Assembly: GCF_030453185.1 (NCBI RefSeq)
Contig: NZ_JAKDKW010000001.1
Span: 1-64,000 of the forward strand
Direction of reading: 5' to 3'
Source: Yaniella sp.
Lineage (GTDB): Bacteria; Actinomycetota; Actinomycetes; Actinomycetales; Micrococcaceae
Length of the DNA stretch: 64,000 bases
Shown: piece by piece, positions 55,288 through 63,583 of the stretch
Layout: each line of letters starts with the position of its first letter
How positions within the stretch are numbered: the stretch's first letter is position 1
The notes under the pieces: model-generated
Seen by the model: the letters and a program-made list of their open reading frames with translations, nothing else
Told to the model about the DNA's origin: nothing
The model's database searches: none
Made by a program: the position numbers and the translations under genes

Positions 55288-58097
55288 CACAGTGCGGTTA
55301 CCTTTCCTCCAGCCAGGACTTTTTCCGCCCATTCGGCTAGTAGGGGGCGGTTGATTTTTGAGTTGTGTCGAATATCTACCGGAACTCTGTGAGTCACTAA
55401 GACGGCCGCGATATCAATATCAGTAGCTGCTCGGACATCATCGGAGAGAGCGCTTGGTGCTAGGCCTGGCTTGATGTCGCCGTCATGAGGCTCAACCACA
55501 GCAACTATCGCTTGTGTGCCTACGGGACCAACACCAACTATCGCTACGCGATTGATCGAGGGTAACCGCTGAATATCGTCTTCCGGACCGCCTGGACCGA
55601 AGGCACCGGTCGACGGCGTGACGATGTGTTGTGTTCGCCCTTCGATCCATAGTCTGCCGTGCTCATCGAAATGGCCTATATCGCCGGTTCGATGCCATTG
55701 CAAACCATCGACAGAGTCGACGCGGGTCTGTCGGTTGGTATTGTAAAGCTTGTCGTAGCCGGCCAGCATATGCGGTGTTGAAATGACGATTTCGGCAAGT
55801 TTATTGACGGCGTTGTCGCCTTCGAAAAGTTCATCCGATGACCGCCCCAAGAAATCGAGTGGCGCCATGGCGACTCGCGCAACGTCCAGAGGTTTACCTA
55901 CGCACACACCACGATCATCCCTGCCGGCGATAGCGTGCTGGGTGTGATGATCGATATCTGAGATCAACAGCGACTCTGTCATCCCGTATGGTGAATGAAA
56001 TTCTGCGTTTGGTACCAGTTCTAGAACCTCATTCATGAGGGGGACCGGTACGGGGGCGCCTGCCGAGAGCAGCATGGAGATCTGCTCTAGTGCGGTTCGC
56101 TGCTCGGTGTTGAGTTCATGAGCGGTGTCCACGACGTTGCGCAGGGCGGCAGGTGAAGCAAAGATCATGGTGGTATCACCCGCGATTGCGGCCTGGGCAA
56201 GGGATTTCGCAGTCAGGGTGGCAGGTTTTGTCACCGACATATTTGGAGTCACCGAAGTGGCACCGATGGCTGGTCCCAGCAAGGCAAACGGGGCAAAACC
56301 AGCCAGCAAGCTGGATCCGGGTTCAACATGGAGCGTGTGTTGGAGACGTTGAGTCAGCGCAGAGAGTTTTTGGTGCGTATACCGAACGCCTTTGGCAGGT
56401 CCGGTTGAACCCGAGGTGAAGAGGATTGCGGCATCGTCGGTTGGGTTCGGATCAGGCTGTTCTGCTGTAGGGCCGTACTGCTGGCCAGCATAGGTTGAAG
56501 CAAAACCATATATGGAGCCGCTCAGTCCAAGAACTCTCCTGGCGATGGGGTCCATGGTCTTCACACTTAGACGTTTACCGGGTAGATTTCCGATTCGAGC
56601 CAGGGAAAGTCCCGGTGTCTGACCAATAATCCATTGTGGTGCAGCTGATCTGATGGCGCGTGTCATGCCGTCGACGCCCAGTCCTGCGTCGGTGACCACT
56701 GCGACACCGCCCACACGCAGTACAGCGTAGAGCGCTGCGGTGAGATCCCTGCCGGGCTCGACCAGCATGGAGACTCGGTCACCTGGACGCATCCCGTTTT
56801 CTCGGAAGCCTACGGCGATCGCATCGACCATTGAGGACAGCTTCGCCCAGGTTACTTCAAACGGCTTGCCGTGTGCATCGTTGATGGTCATATCAACCAT
56901 GGCCTTCGTCGAGGACTCGGACCATTGGTCAAGAAAACTCCAAAGGGGGGAGTAGTCGCCCACTGCTTCAGAGCCTCGGGCAGCAGTGAGGTCTGGGGTG
57001 GGTCGGTTGTCCCCGTCAAGTTGTTGACGTATCCAGCCGAGAACGGGCACAGAAATATCCCGGTCTTCAGCAAGGAGATGACCCGCGGTGTTATACCGAT
57101 GAATAACAACGTCGTCGATCCGTTGGAGTAAATCATGCTGATAACGATCAAGGAAGACTGGGTCTTTGGCGCCCCACAGTAACAGGGCGGGTTTCTCGGT
57201 GCTGCTAAGTTGGTTGGCTACTTTCCGCAAAGCGTTACGGGAGCGATGACTCTCCGTGGCTGGGATATCTGCGACGAAGCCACCGATGCCACCGCGATCC
57301 TGACGTCCACGATAGGGCGCTTTATAGGCAGTTTTGATGTCCTTTGCCAATGCCGGTTGCCCCAGGGCCAATGTGGTGTCCAGAAACGCTGGGGTCACGA
57401 CTGTGGAGCCAGATAAAACTGGACCGGCTAAGGCAGCTTGCAGCGGTGCGGGTATGGGGTCCGACTCTTCATGCCAGACGGCTGTGTTGAGTGAGATCAT
57501 ACCGGACGGTTCAACTCCAGAACCAGATGACCGGACGTCGGCGTCGGTCGCCCAGCCAAGCGAAATAATACCGCCCCAGTCATGACCCAAACTAAAGACG
57601 GGCGCTTTGTTGGAGTCGCTGATGAGTTCAGCGACGACCGCATCAAGATCGTAAATACGTTGTTCTAGGGTTCGATACGAGGAGCTGCTTCCGGCAGCGG
57701 AGGGCAAGCTCGTATGTTCGAGTCGTTCAGAAAAGCCCATGTCGAGCTGATCGGGGGCAATGACTCGTATAACGGGTGCTCGACCTGCACCCGGTCCAAG
57801 TTCGACGTTTCCTTGGGCTGCCTCAAGACCGGCTTGAGCAATATGACGCCACAAATAGGACCATGTCGGATTGCCGTGTACTGCGATGACGATGGCATCG
57901 ATGTCGTCGGGACCGATGCCGCGGTCAGCCAACATCGGCCCAGTATCGAGCACATGAAACTGCCGGGTGCCGTCACAGGTTTCCGCCTCGACGATTTGAG
58001 ACCACCGAGGATCCCATCCCGGCAGCTGTAGTGGATCAAGTACTGAATGTGGGTATTGCGCCGGTTTGGGGGAAATCATGGGGGAGAGGGTCACCAC
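55287..58097 (-). CDS. oleBC: Fused beta-lactone decarboxylase/beta-lactone synthetase OleBC
   Basis: This 936-aa fusion covers two steps of olefin synthesis. The N-terminal alpha/beta hydrolase (about 1-365) is of the haloalkane dehalogenase type. It has HGNPTWS, nucleophile GHDWGG (D173) and late His TAGH (340), and decarboxylates a beta-lactone to the alkene (OleB). The C-terminal acyl-AMP-ligase domain, with FTSGSTGPAKGVRYTH (about 560-575), makes the lactone (OleC). The GTG at 58097 overlaps the oleA stop; ATG 58079 is an alternative start. Such OleBC fusions are known in Micrococcus relatives. Confidence 0.9.
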   Translation of the reverse strand: MVTLSPMISPKPAQYPHSVLDPLQLPGWDPRWSQIVEAETCDGTRQFHVLDTGPMLADRGIGPDDIDAIVIAVHGNPTWSYLWRHIAQAGLEAAQGNVELGPGAGRAPVIRVIAPDQLDMGFSERLEHTSLPSAAGSSSSYRTLEQRIYDLDAVVAELISDSNKAPVFSLGHDWGGIISLGWATDADVRSSGSGVEPSGMISLNTAVWHEESDPIPAPLQAALAGPVLSGSTVVTPAFLDTTLALGQPALAKDIKTAYKAPYRGRQDRGGIGGFVADIPATESHRSRNALRKVANQLSSTEKPALLLWGAKDPVFLDRYQHDLLQRIDDVVIHRYNTAGHLLAEDRDISVPVLGWIRQQLDGDNRPTPDLTAARGSEAVGDYSPLWSFLDQWSESSTKAMVDMTINDAHGKPFEVTWAKLSSMVDAIAVGFRENGMRPGDRVSMLVEPGRDLTAALYAVLRVGGVAVVTDAGLGVDGMTRAIRSAAPQWIIGQTPGLSLARIGNLPGKRLSVKTMDPIARRVLGLSGSIYGFASTYAGQQYGPTAEQPDPNPTDDAAILFTSGSTGPAKGVRYTHQKLSALTQRLQHTLHVEPGSSLLAGFAPFALLGPAIGATSVTPNMSVTKPATLTAKSLAQAAIAGDTTMIFASPAALRNVVDTAHELNTEQRTALEQISMLLSAGAPVPVPLMNEVLELVPNAEFHSPYGMTESLLISDIDHHTQHAIAGRDDRGVCVGKPLDVARVAMAPLDFLGRSSDELFEGDNAVNKLAEIVISTPHMLAGYDKLYNTNRQTRVDSVDGLQWHRTGDIGHFDEHGRLWIEGRTQHIVTPSTGAFGPGGPEDDIQRLPSINRVAIVGVGPVGTQAIVAVVEPHDGDIKPGLAPSALSDDVRAATDIDIAAVLVTHRVPVDIRHNSKINRPLLAEWAEKVLAGGKVTAL

Positions 58098-59113
58098 TCT
58101 ATTTCTAGCATTGCAACGTTGAGACCTGAGCCCACACCCATGGTGAGTACCCGGTCACCTACTTTGAGGGAATCCAGTTCACGCGCGAGCGTAATGGGGA
58201 GGGCAGCTGGTCCAATATTACCTAGCGAAGGAAAAGTTGTGGGGATCTTTTTGCGGTCGATCCCGGCGGACTTGATGATTGCATCGGTATGCATTTGCGA
58301 TACCTGGTGGGTAATGTAGCGGTCCATGCTTCGCCAGTTCCAGTCTGCTGGAGTGTCGTTCCACGCATCCATGACCAAAGCCAAACCGTGTTCGAGCAGA
58401 GCGCCGGAGTCGGTAATCATGCCGTTATGTCCACCTTGGCATAACTGGTGGTGCTGTGTTCCGGCGCGAGTAACACCACGGAGGATTCGGTGACCTTCCG
58501 GGTGCTGATCAGCGCGTCCCAGGACTGCAGCTGCAGCACCTGAGCCGAGGGTCAGTGAAGCAAATTGCTCCATGAAATTATCACGAGTGGTCGTATCCGA
58601 GAGCAGGTTTCGTAATGTGGCCTCTTGAACCTGCTTGGCATCTTCACCTGCCACCACGACGGCATAGTCGATTTGTCCGGAGTCAATGAGTGTTGAAGCC
58701 AAATCCATTCCGTTGACGAACCCGAGACAGGCGTTGGTGATATCAAAATTGGTGGCCTTTGGCGCCAAGCCCATGGAATCGTGAATCTGAACAGAAACAG
58801 CAGGTTCTAATTCCGTTCTAGTAACGGATGTGTTGATTAACAATCCCACGGCATCGGGAGCAATGCCTGCTTCGGCGAGGGCCTTGACCCCGGCTTGAGC
58901 TGCTCCAGCAACATAATCTTGGGGCGTTTCCCACATTCTTCGAGTGTGTACCCCGGCTACACGTTCTAGGAGCCGTTTGGGTAACCGCAAACGCTTGAGC
59001 ACGGCTGCCAGACGGTCGTCGATCATGTCGGAAGTGACTTCCACCGGAGCGGTCACTTCTACCACAGAAAGTAATGCCGCATTGTGGTGAATTGAAACCG
59101 CATTAGAACTCAC
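58091..59113 (-). CDS. oleA: Acyl-CoA head-to-head condensing thiolase OleA
   Basis: OleA joins two fatty acyl-CoAs by non-decarboxylative Claisen condensation, starting long-chain olefin synthesis. The 340-aa product is of the KAS III type, with TNACLGFVNGMD (Cys129), THQVSQMHT (His269) and PSLGNIGPAA (Asn299). A Glu in TRTELEPAV (E101 or E103) is the extra base that distinguishes OleA from FabH. GTG start. It is the first gene of oleA-oleBC-oleD, with about 170 bp of upstream sequence before the M56 gene, where its promoter should lie. Confidence 0.9.
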   Translation of the reverse strand: MSSNAVSIHHNAALLSVVEVTAPVEVTSDMIDDRLAAVLKRLRLPKRLLERVAGVHTRRMWETPQDYVAGAAQAGVKALAEAGIAPDAVGLLINTSVTRTELEPAVSVQIHDSMGLAPKATNFDITNACLGFVNGMDLASTLIDSGQIDYAVVVAGEDAKQVQEATLRNLLSDTTTRDNFMEQFASLTLGSGAAAAVLGRADQHPEGHRILRGVTRAGTQHHQLCQGGHNGMITDSGALLEHGLALVMDAWNDTPADWNWRSMDRYITHQVSQMHTDAIIKSAGIDRKKIPTTFPSLGNIGPAALPITLARELDSLKVGDRVLTMGVGSGLNVAMLEIEW

Positions 59114-59286
59114 GTTGGACTGTCCATTCCTGTTTTATTTCTGTTCAAAATTGGTAGCTAAGGCTCCAATTTTTTGACTTGTCATAACTTACCAGCCTAG
59201 CGCGGTTTAATGTGCCACGCGGTTCACAGGTTGGGCCTATCCTCGAAGCTTAGTTTCACTGACAGGGAAGCGGTCGTGCCACTTAC

Positions 59287-60261
59287 CTAGAACAGACTGA
59301 CGACTGCGGGCACCGCTATCAGAAGCCCAGCCGAGATTATGACCAGGCTAACTCTACATGAGCCCAGTGGCGTGTCTGGTGTTATGAGGCGCTTGAAGCG
59401 ACGTGAAGCAGTGGCGTCACTCTTCTGCGGGGCTTCACCAGACGGTGGCTCAGAAGCTGACTGTGCCGGCTCTGCCAGTGTATGAACCAGGGCGCTTGTG
59501 AGATCAGTCCTGCCGTGTTGAGACAATGCGGCATCATCAGCCATGATCTCGGTCAGCTCGGTGACTTCGTTGACCGCGGCACGGGTGGCGGGGAACCACG
59601 GCGCAGCCTTGTGCCACGCCTGAAACGCAAGACGCAGCAGGTCATGGCGTTGGGTCAGATGTGCTGATTCATGGGCTAAAACAGCCGCTAACTGCCGTGG
59701 CGATAACTCGTCGAGCAGTCCGCGGGAGACCACCGTGATCGGTTGGCTCATTGCTGGTAAGCAGTACGCCAAGGGGTGTTCTACGGGGAGAACGCGCGTG
59801 CTCGAGGTAGACCCTGAAGCCTCTTCCAGTCCGTGATCATGTTCTCCGAGGGAGGCTGACAAGACTTCGACAAATTCGCGGTGTTTCTTCCGCTGGCTAA
59901 ACGTTGTGTAGGCCGTATGCAGGAGTACTAGGGCAAGGTGCCCGAACAATATGCAGCCGAGTGTTACCGCGGCTAACCCTAGCGGCGCCCACCGGTCGTC
60001 GGTAAATACGTCTTCTATGCTGCCCTCTAGGAAAACGTTCCAGAGTTCCATGCCGGCGCTGAATATTCCGCTTCCGAATGGCTGCAAGCCCCAGGTAAGC
60101 GGTGCGGTGACCAGGGCAAGGCCGCCGCTTAATCCGATGGCTTGCCAGAGAATCAGTGCTGCTTCAGGTGCTCGTGATGGCCACTTGGCTCGTTGTAGCC
60201 ACAGCGGCACGGGCCATGCTAACAGGATGGCCAGACATGCGAGGAAATAAGGTGTCAGCAC
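59287..60261 (-). CDS. M56 family metalloprotease (BlaR1-like, no sensor domain)
   Basis: This 324-aa membrane protein has N-terminal helices (about 3-22, 36-56, 92-118), a zinc protease motif AHESAHLTQRHD (HESAH at 197-201) and a C-terminal helix (GSCRVSLVIISAGLLIAVPAVVSLF). It is the M56 type that works with BlaI-like repressors, but it lacks the penicillin-binding sensor of BlaR1, so the signal is unknown. GTG start with GGAGG upstream. It lies 21 bp after the BlaI-type gene and is probably cotranscribed with it. Confidence 0.87.
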   Translation of the reverse strand: MLTPYFLACLAILLAWPVPLWLQRAKWPSRAPEAALILWQAIGLSGGLALVTAPLTWGLQPFGSGIFSAGMELWNVFLEGSIEDVFTDDRWAPLGLAAVTLGCILFGHLALVLLHTAYTTFSQRKKHREFVEVLSASLGEHDHGLEEASGSTSSTRVLPVEHPLAYCLPAMSQPITVVSRGLLDELSPRQLAAVLAHESAHLTQRHDLLRLAFQAWHKAAPWFPATRAAVNEVTELTEIMADDAALSQHGRTDLTSALVHTLAEPAQSASEPPSGEAPQKSDATASRRFKRLITPDTPLGSCRVSLVIISAGLLIAVPAVVSLF

Positions 60262-60282
60262 GCGCCTCCGGGCAATCTGTAG

Positions 60283-60729
60283 CTAGCTGTCGCGGGACTG
60301 TAGAAGGTGGCGAACGTGTTGGGCGTCGGATGGTTCAATGCCACCGATAAAACGAGCTAGCACAGCGTGTTTGTCTACGGCTGAGCCGAGAACGTCGTTT
60401 AAGAGCTTGACTGTGTGTTCTTCACGGCTGGTGGCTGCCGTGAATTCATGCGGGCGGCGTGAGGAATCTTTGGTGACGAACCCTTTTTTGCTCAGCCGAC
60501 CTAAGACGGTGAGCACCGTGGTGATAGCTGATGCGCTGTCTTGGCGCTGTGCCAGTGCGTCACGCACTTCATTGGCGGTGAGTGCCTCCGTCGAGTCCCA
60601 CAGCAGATTCATAATCGCTTGTTCCAGTTCGCCCAATGACGTCCCTTCAAGAATTCCTGTACTGAGACCGGTGTGAGTGAAAGTTTGCGGCTCAGTGTTA
60701 TTACATTGAGACTCAACATCATAACGCAT
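60283..60729 (-). CDS. BlaI/MecI/CopY-family transcriptional repressor
   Basis: This winged-helix repressor of the BlaI family is up to 148 aa long. The family core begins at LGELEQAIMNLLWDSTEALTANEVRDAL, with ITTVLTVLGRLSKKGFVTKD as the recognition and wing region. Two starts are possible. ATG 60729 adds 31 residues and lies only 12 bp from operator 1. TTG 60636 (LGELEQ) has GAAGGG 7 nt upstream and gives 117 aa. Two matching dyads lie in its promoter region and face cydA, so it probably controls itself and perhaps the oxidase genes. The inducing protease is likely the M56 protein downstream. Confidence 0.88.
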   Translation of the reverse strand: MRYDVESQCNNTEPQTFTHTGLSTGILEGTSLGELEQAIMNLLWDSTEALTANEVRDALAQRQDSASAITTVLTVLGRLSKKGFVTKDSSRRPHEFTAATSREEHTVKLLNDVLGSAVDKHAVLARFIGGIEPSDAQHVRHLLQSRDS

Positions 60730-60741
60730 TAACGAGATGAA

Positions 60742-60758
60742 TTCTACAGCATGTAGAA
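60742..60758. promoter_or_regulatory. Putative BlaI-type operator 1
   Basis: TTCTACA-GCA-TGTAGAA is a perfect 7-bp dyad 12 bp upstream of the first possible start of the repressor gene. TACA/TGTA half-sites are typical of BlaI/MecI. On the minus strand it overlaps a possible -10 TAGAAT. Confidence 0.75.
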
Positions 60759-60785
60759 GACTTGAGGCGCCGTGGAATCTGCGAT

Positions 60786-60802
60786 TTCTACATTGTGTAG
60801 AA
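60786..60802. promoter_or_regulatory. Putative BlaI-type operator 2
   Basis: TTCTACA-TTG-TGTAGAA has the same arms as operator 1, 44 bp apart centre to centre. It lies 142 bp before cydA, where a weak plus-strand TAGTAT (60810-60815) may be a -10. Confidence 0.75.
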
Positions 60803-60944
60803 GTGTGGTTAGTATGGCCCTAAAGGTTGGCAGACAACCAGCCGGTGAGGTTTAGCACGGTCGGCCTGGCCTGTGATTCACCCACACCGGAATTCTCTAA
60901 AATTTCGAGCGTCGGCGCTTTAGGCCGGTGGGAGAGGGGCCCAA

Positions 60945-62525
60945 ATGGATCCTCTTGAGGTAGCCCGGTGGCAGTTTGGTATTACGACTGTTTACCATTT
61001 TTTGATGGTGCCGCTGACCATCGGCTTGGGCATTGTCTTAGTCGCTATGCAAACTGCTTGGCACAGGACCGGTAAAGAACAGTACCTACGGATGACCAAG
61101 TTCTGGGGCAAAATTTTCATGATTAACTTCATCATGGGGGTTGCCACGGGCTTGGTCCAGGAATTCCAGTTTGGGATGGCTTGGAGTGAATACTCGCGGT
61201 TCGTCGGTGACGTGTTCGGTGCCCCATTGGCCATGGAAGCCCTCATCGCATTCTTCCTGGAATCCGTTTTTATTGGAATCTGGGTTTTTGGTTGGGGACG
61301 AGTCCGTCCAAGAGTGCACCTGACGGTGTTGTGGCTGGCAGTGGCCGGTTCAGTCGTATCCGCATATTTCATCTTGGCCGCCAATGCCTTTATGCAGCAC
61401 CCGGTTGGTGTCGAGTACGTCGATGGCCGTGCCCAGATGGTTGATTTCTGGGCTGTCATGACGAACCCCACGCTCTTGGTTCATTTCCCCCACACGATCT
61501 TTGGCGCGCTTGCGGTTGCCGGATCGATGCTGCTTGGTATCGGCTGGTACCACCTCTGGAAGCGCCGCAAAGAAGGTATCGATACGGTGGATAAGCACGG
61601 TTATGTCGTGGTTGGATCTACCGGGTCAAAGGCTCGAGATGAGGTGGACTACAAGGGTTGGCGCTCATCGTTTCGCTGGGGCGGATGGATCGCCATCGTC
61701 GCGTTCTTAGGCACGGCGTTTACCGGCCACACACAGGCACAAATGATGATCCAGCAACAACCACTCAAGATGGCCGCAGCAGAGGCAGCCTGCCATGATG
61801 GCACCGGATTCTCGCTGCTGTCGGTGGCCAGCCGCGATGGCGAGGGCGCAACGACCTGTAACGACGTCGTGGGAGTCTTTGAAATTCCGGGGCTGTTGTC
61901 GTTCTTGGCGCATAATGATTTCACCACTCCGGTAGAAGGCGTCAACTCGCTGATCCCACAGTATGAGGAAGCTTTCGGTACGCATCTGCCTGACGACCCT
62001 CGTTATGGCGAGCGTGCTGGTTCTGAAATCGAATACCTCCCGATTATGGAAGTCACCTACTGGGGCTTCCGGCTGATGATTACCTTCGGTGGTATTGCAG
62101 CAGTAGCCGCAGCACTTGGACTATGGATCGGGCGCAAAGGCACGGTGCCCCATGATAAGACCCTGATGAATATGGCGTGGTTATCGATTCTGGCCCCGTT
62201 TGCTGCTAACTCAGCCGGATGGATCTTTACCGAGATGGGACGACAGCCCTTTACTGTTGCTCCAAACCCGGATCCAACTGGCGTTGATCAGGTCTGGCAG
62301 TACACTGCAGCGGCGGTATCGCCAGGAGTGACCGGTCAAGAGATAGTATTTTCCCTTGCCGCATTGACGCTGATCTACGCGTTGTTATTGGTAGTCGAAG
62401 TCGTGTTGTTGGTTCGATACACCAAAGGTGGGCACCCGGCGGGGATGCCTGAACTGTTGGCGGATGAGGACACCGATGATGACGACCATAAACCGTCTTC
62501 CGATGTGTTGTCCTTCGCATACTAA
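60945..62525 (+). CDS. cydA: Cytochrome bd oxidase subunit I
   Basis: CydA is the haem-bearing catalytic subunit of the cytochrome bd quinol oxidase, used for high-affinity or low-oxygen respiration. The 526-aa polytopic product has ARWQFGITTVYHFLMVPLT (His18, near the usual b595 ligand), FQFGMAWSEYSRFVGDVFGAPLAMEALIAFFLES, HFPHTIFGAL, and the late GWIFTEMGRQPFTV stretch. ATG start with GAGAGGGG upstream. cydB follows 38 bp later. Upstream lie two BlaI-type dyads shared with the divergent repressor gene. Confidence 0.96.
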   Translation: MDPLEVARWQFGITTVYHFLMVPLTIGLGIVLVAMQTAWHRTGKEQYLRMTKFWGKIFMINFIMGVATGLVQEFQFGMAWSEYSRFVGDVFGAPLAMEALIAFFLESVFIGIWVFGWGRVRPRVHLTVLWLAVAGSVVSAYFILAANAFMQHPVGVEYVDGRAQMVDFWAVMTNPTLLVHFPHTIFGALAVAGSMLLGIGWYHLWKRRKEGIDTVDKHGYVVVGSTGSKARDEVDYKGWRSSFRWGGWIAIVAFLGTAFTGHTQAQMMIQQQPLKMAAAEAACHDGTGFSLLSVASRDGEGATTCNDVVGVFEIPGLLSFLAHNDFTTPVEGVNSLIPQYEEAFGTHLPDDPRYGERAGSEIEYLPIMEVTYWGFRLMITFGGIAAVAAALGLWIGRKGTVPHDKTLMNMAWLSILAPFAANSAGWIFTEMGRQPFTVAPNPDPTGVDQVWQYTAAAVSPGVTGQEIVFSLAALTLIYALLLVVEVVLLVRYTKGGHPAGMPELLADEDTDDDDHKPSSDVLSFAY

Positions 62526-62563
62526 TGCGGGTCTCAACAGGAACAGAAAGGTAAAACACCATC

Positions 62564-63583
62564 ATGGAATTTCTTCCAACGTTGTGGTTCATCCTCATTG
62601 CTGTGCTGTGGATCGGATACTTGGTCCTCGACGGCTTCGATTTAGGCGTCGGCATGTTAATGAAGGTTTGGGCGAAAAACGAATCTCAGCGGCGTGTCTT
62701 GCTGAACTCCATTGGACCCGTTTGGGACGGCAACGAGGTGTGGCTCGTTACGGCAGCTGGCGCAACCTTTGCGGCCTTCCCACACTGGTATGCTTCGATG
62801 TTTGCTGGTTTGTATATTCCGCTCACCCTTGCCCTGCTGGCATTGATTTTGCGCGCGGTATCGATTGAATACCGGGGTAAATCGCACAGTCAAACCGCAC
62901 GCAACCTGTGGACTTGGGCCATGGCCGGCGGATCATTTGTCGCAGCTTTCACCATCGGCGCGATGCTGGCCCTGACCACAACAGGTCTACCACTCAACGA
63001 ATACGGTGACCGCGTGGGCGGGCCGTTTGCCTGGTTCAACGGTTGGGCTGTTTTGGGTGGCCTGGCAGTTGTCGGTATTTCACTTGCTCAGGGGTGGGCC
63101 TTCTTATCGCTGAAGACTCTGGGCGCACCACGGCTAGCGGGCAATCGCCAACTTCGACGCTACTTACCGTTGTATTTCTTACCAGCGGCCACCTGGGCGA
63201 TCCTGGTCGTAATGCGCTACCCGAAGGTGCCATCGTGGGGCATGCTCACTGTCGCAGCAGTTGGTCTGGTGTTGGCATGGGGCGCTTCGAGCCGACGAAA
63301 AGAAGGGTTAACCTTCACCGGCATGGTGGTGTTTATCGTTTTTGGGGTCGGAGCGATTTTTACTGCACTGTACCCAAACGTGCTGCCATCAACGATCAAC
63401 GAGGCATACAACCTCACCGTCACGACGGCGTCGTCCTCGGACTATACATTGACCGTCATGGCTATTGTCACGGCGATCTTCTTCCCGTTGGTTCTGGCGT
63501 ATAGCGTATGGAGCTACTGGGTGTTCCGCCAACGTCTCGGGGAACAGCACATACCTGAGTCCGTGGTGGTGACCCCGGTTTGA
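62564..63583 (+). CDS. cydB: Cytochrome bd oxidase subunit II
   Basis: CydB is the second membrane subunit of cytochrome bd oxidase. The 339-aa product has about eight to nine helices and the family blocks LVLDGFDLGVGML, GPVWDGNEVWLVTAAGATFAAFPHWYA and SIEYRGK. ATG 62564 follows AGAAAGG. Its stop overlaps a TTG that opens the cydD reading frame (TTGA), so the two are likely coupled. Confidence 0.96.
   Translation: MEFLPTLWFILIAVLWIGYLVLDGFDLGVGMLMKVWAKNESQRRVLLNSIGPVWDGNEVWLVTAAGATFAAFPHWYASMFAGLYIPLTLALLALILRAVSIEYRGKSHSQTARNLWTWAMAGGSFVAAFTIGAMLALTTTGLPLNEYGDRVGGPFAWFNGWAVLGGLAVVGISLAQGWAFLSLKTLGAPRLAGNRQLRRYLPLYFLPAATWAILVVMRYPKVPSWGMLTVAAVGLVLAWGASSRRKEGLTFTGMVVFIVFGVGAIFTALYPNVLPSTINEAYNLTVTTASSSDYTLTVMAIVTAIFFPLVLAYSVWSYWVFRQRLGEQHIPESVVVTPV

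Noticed and set aside
60865-60890. Rex (NADH sensor) site before cydA
   Set aside because: TGTGATTCAC resembles Rex half sites, but the spacing is wrong and there is no TTGTGAA-N4-TTCACAA dyad.
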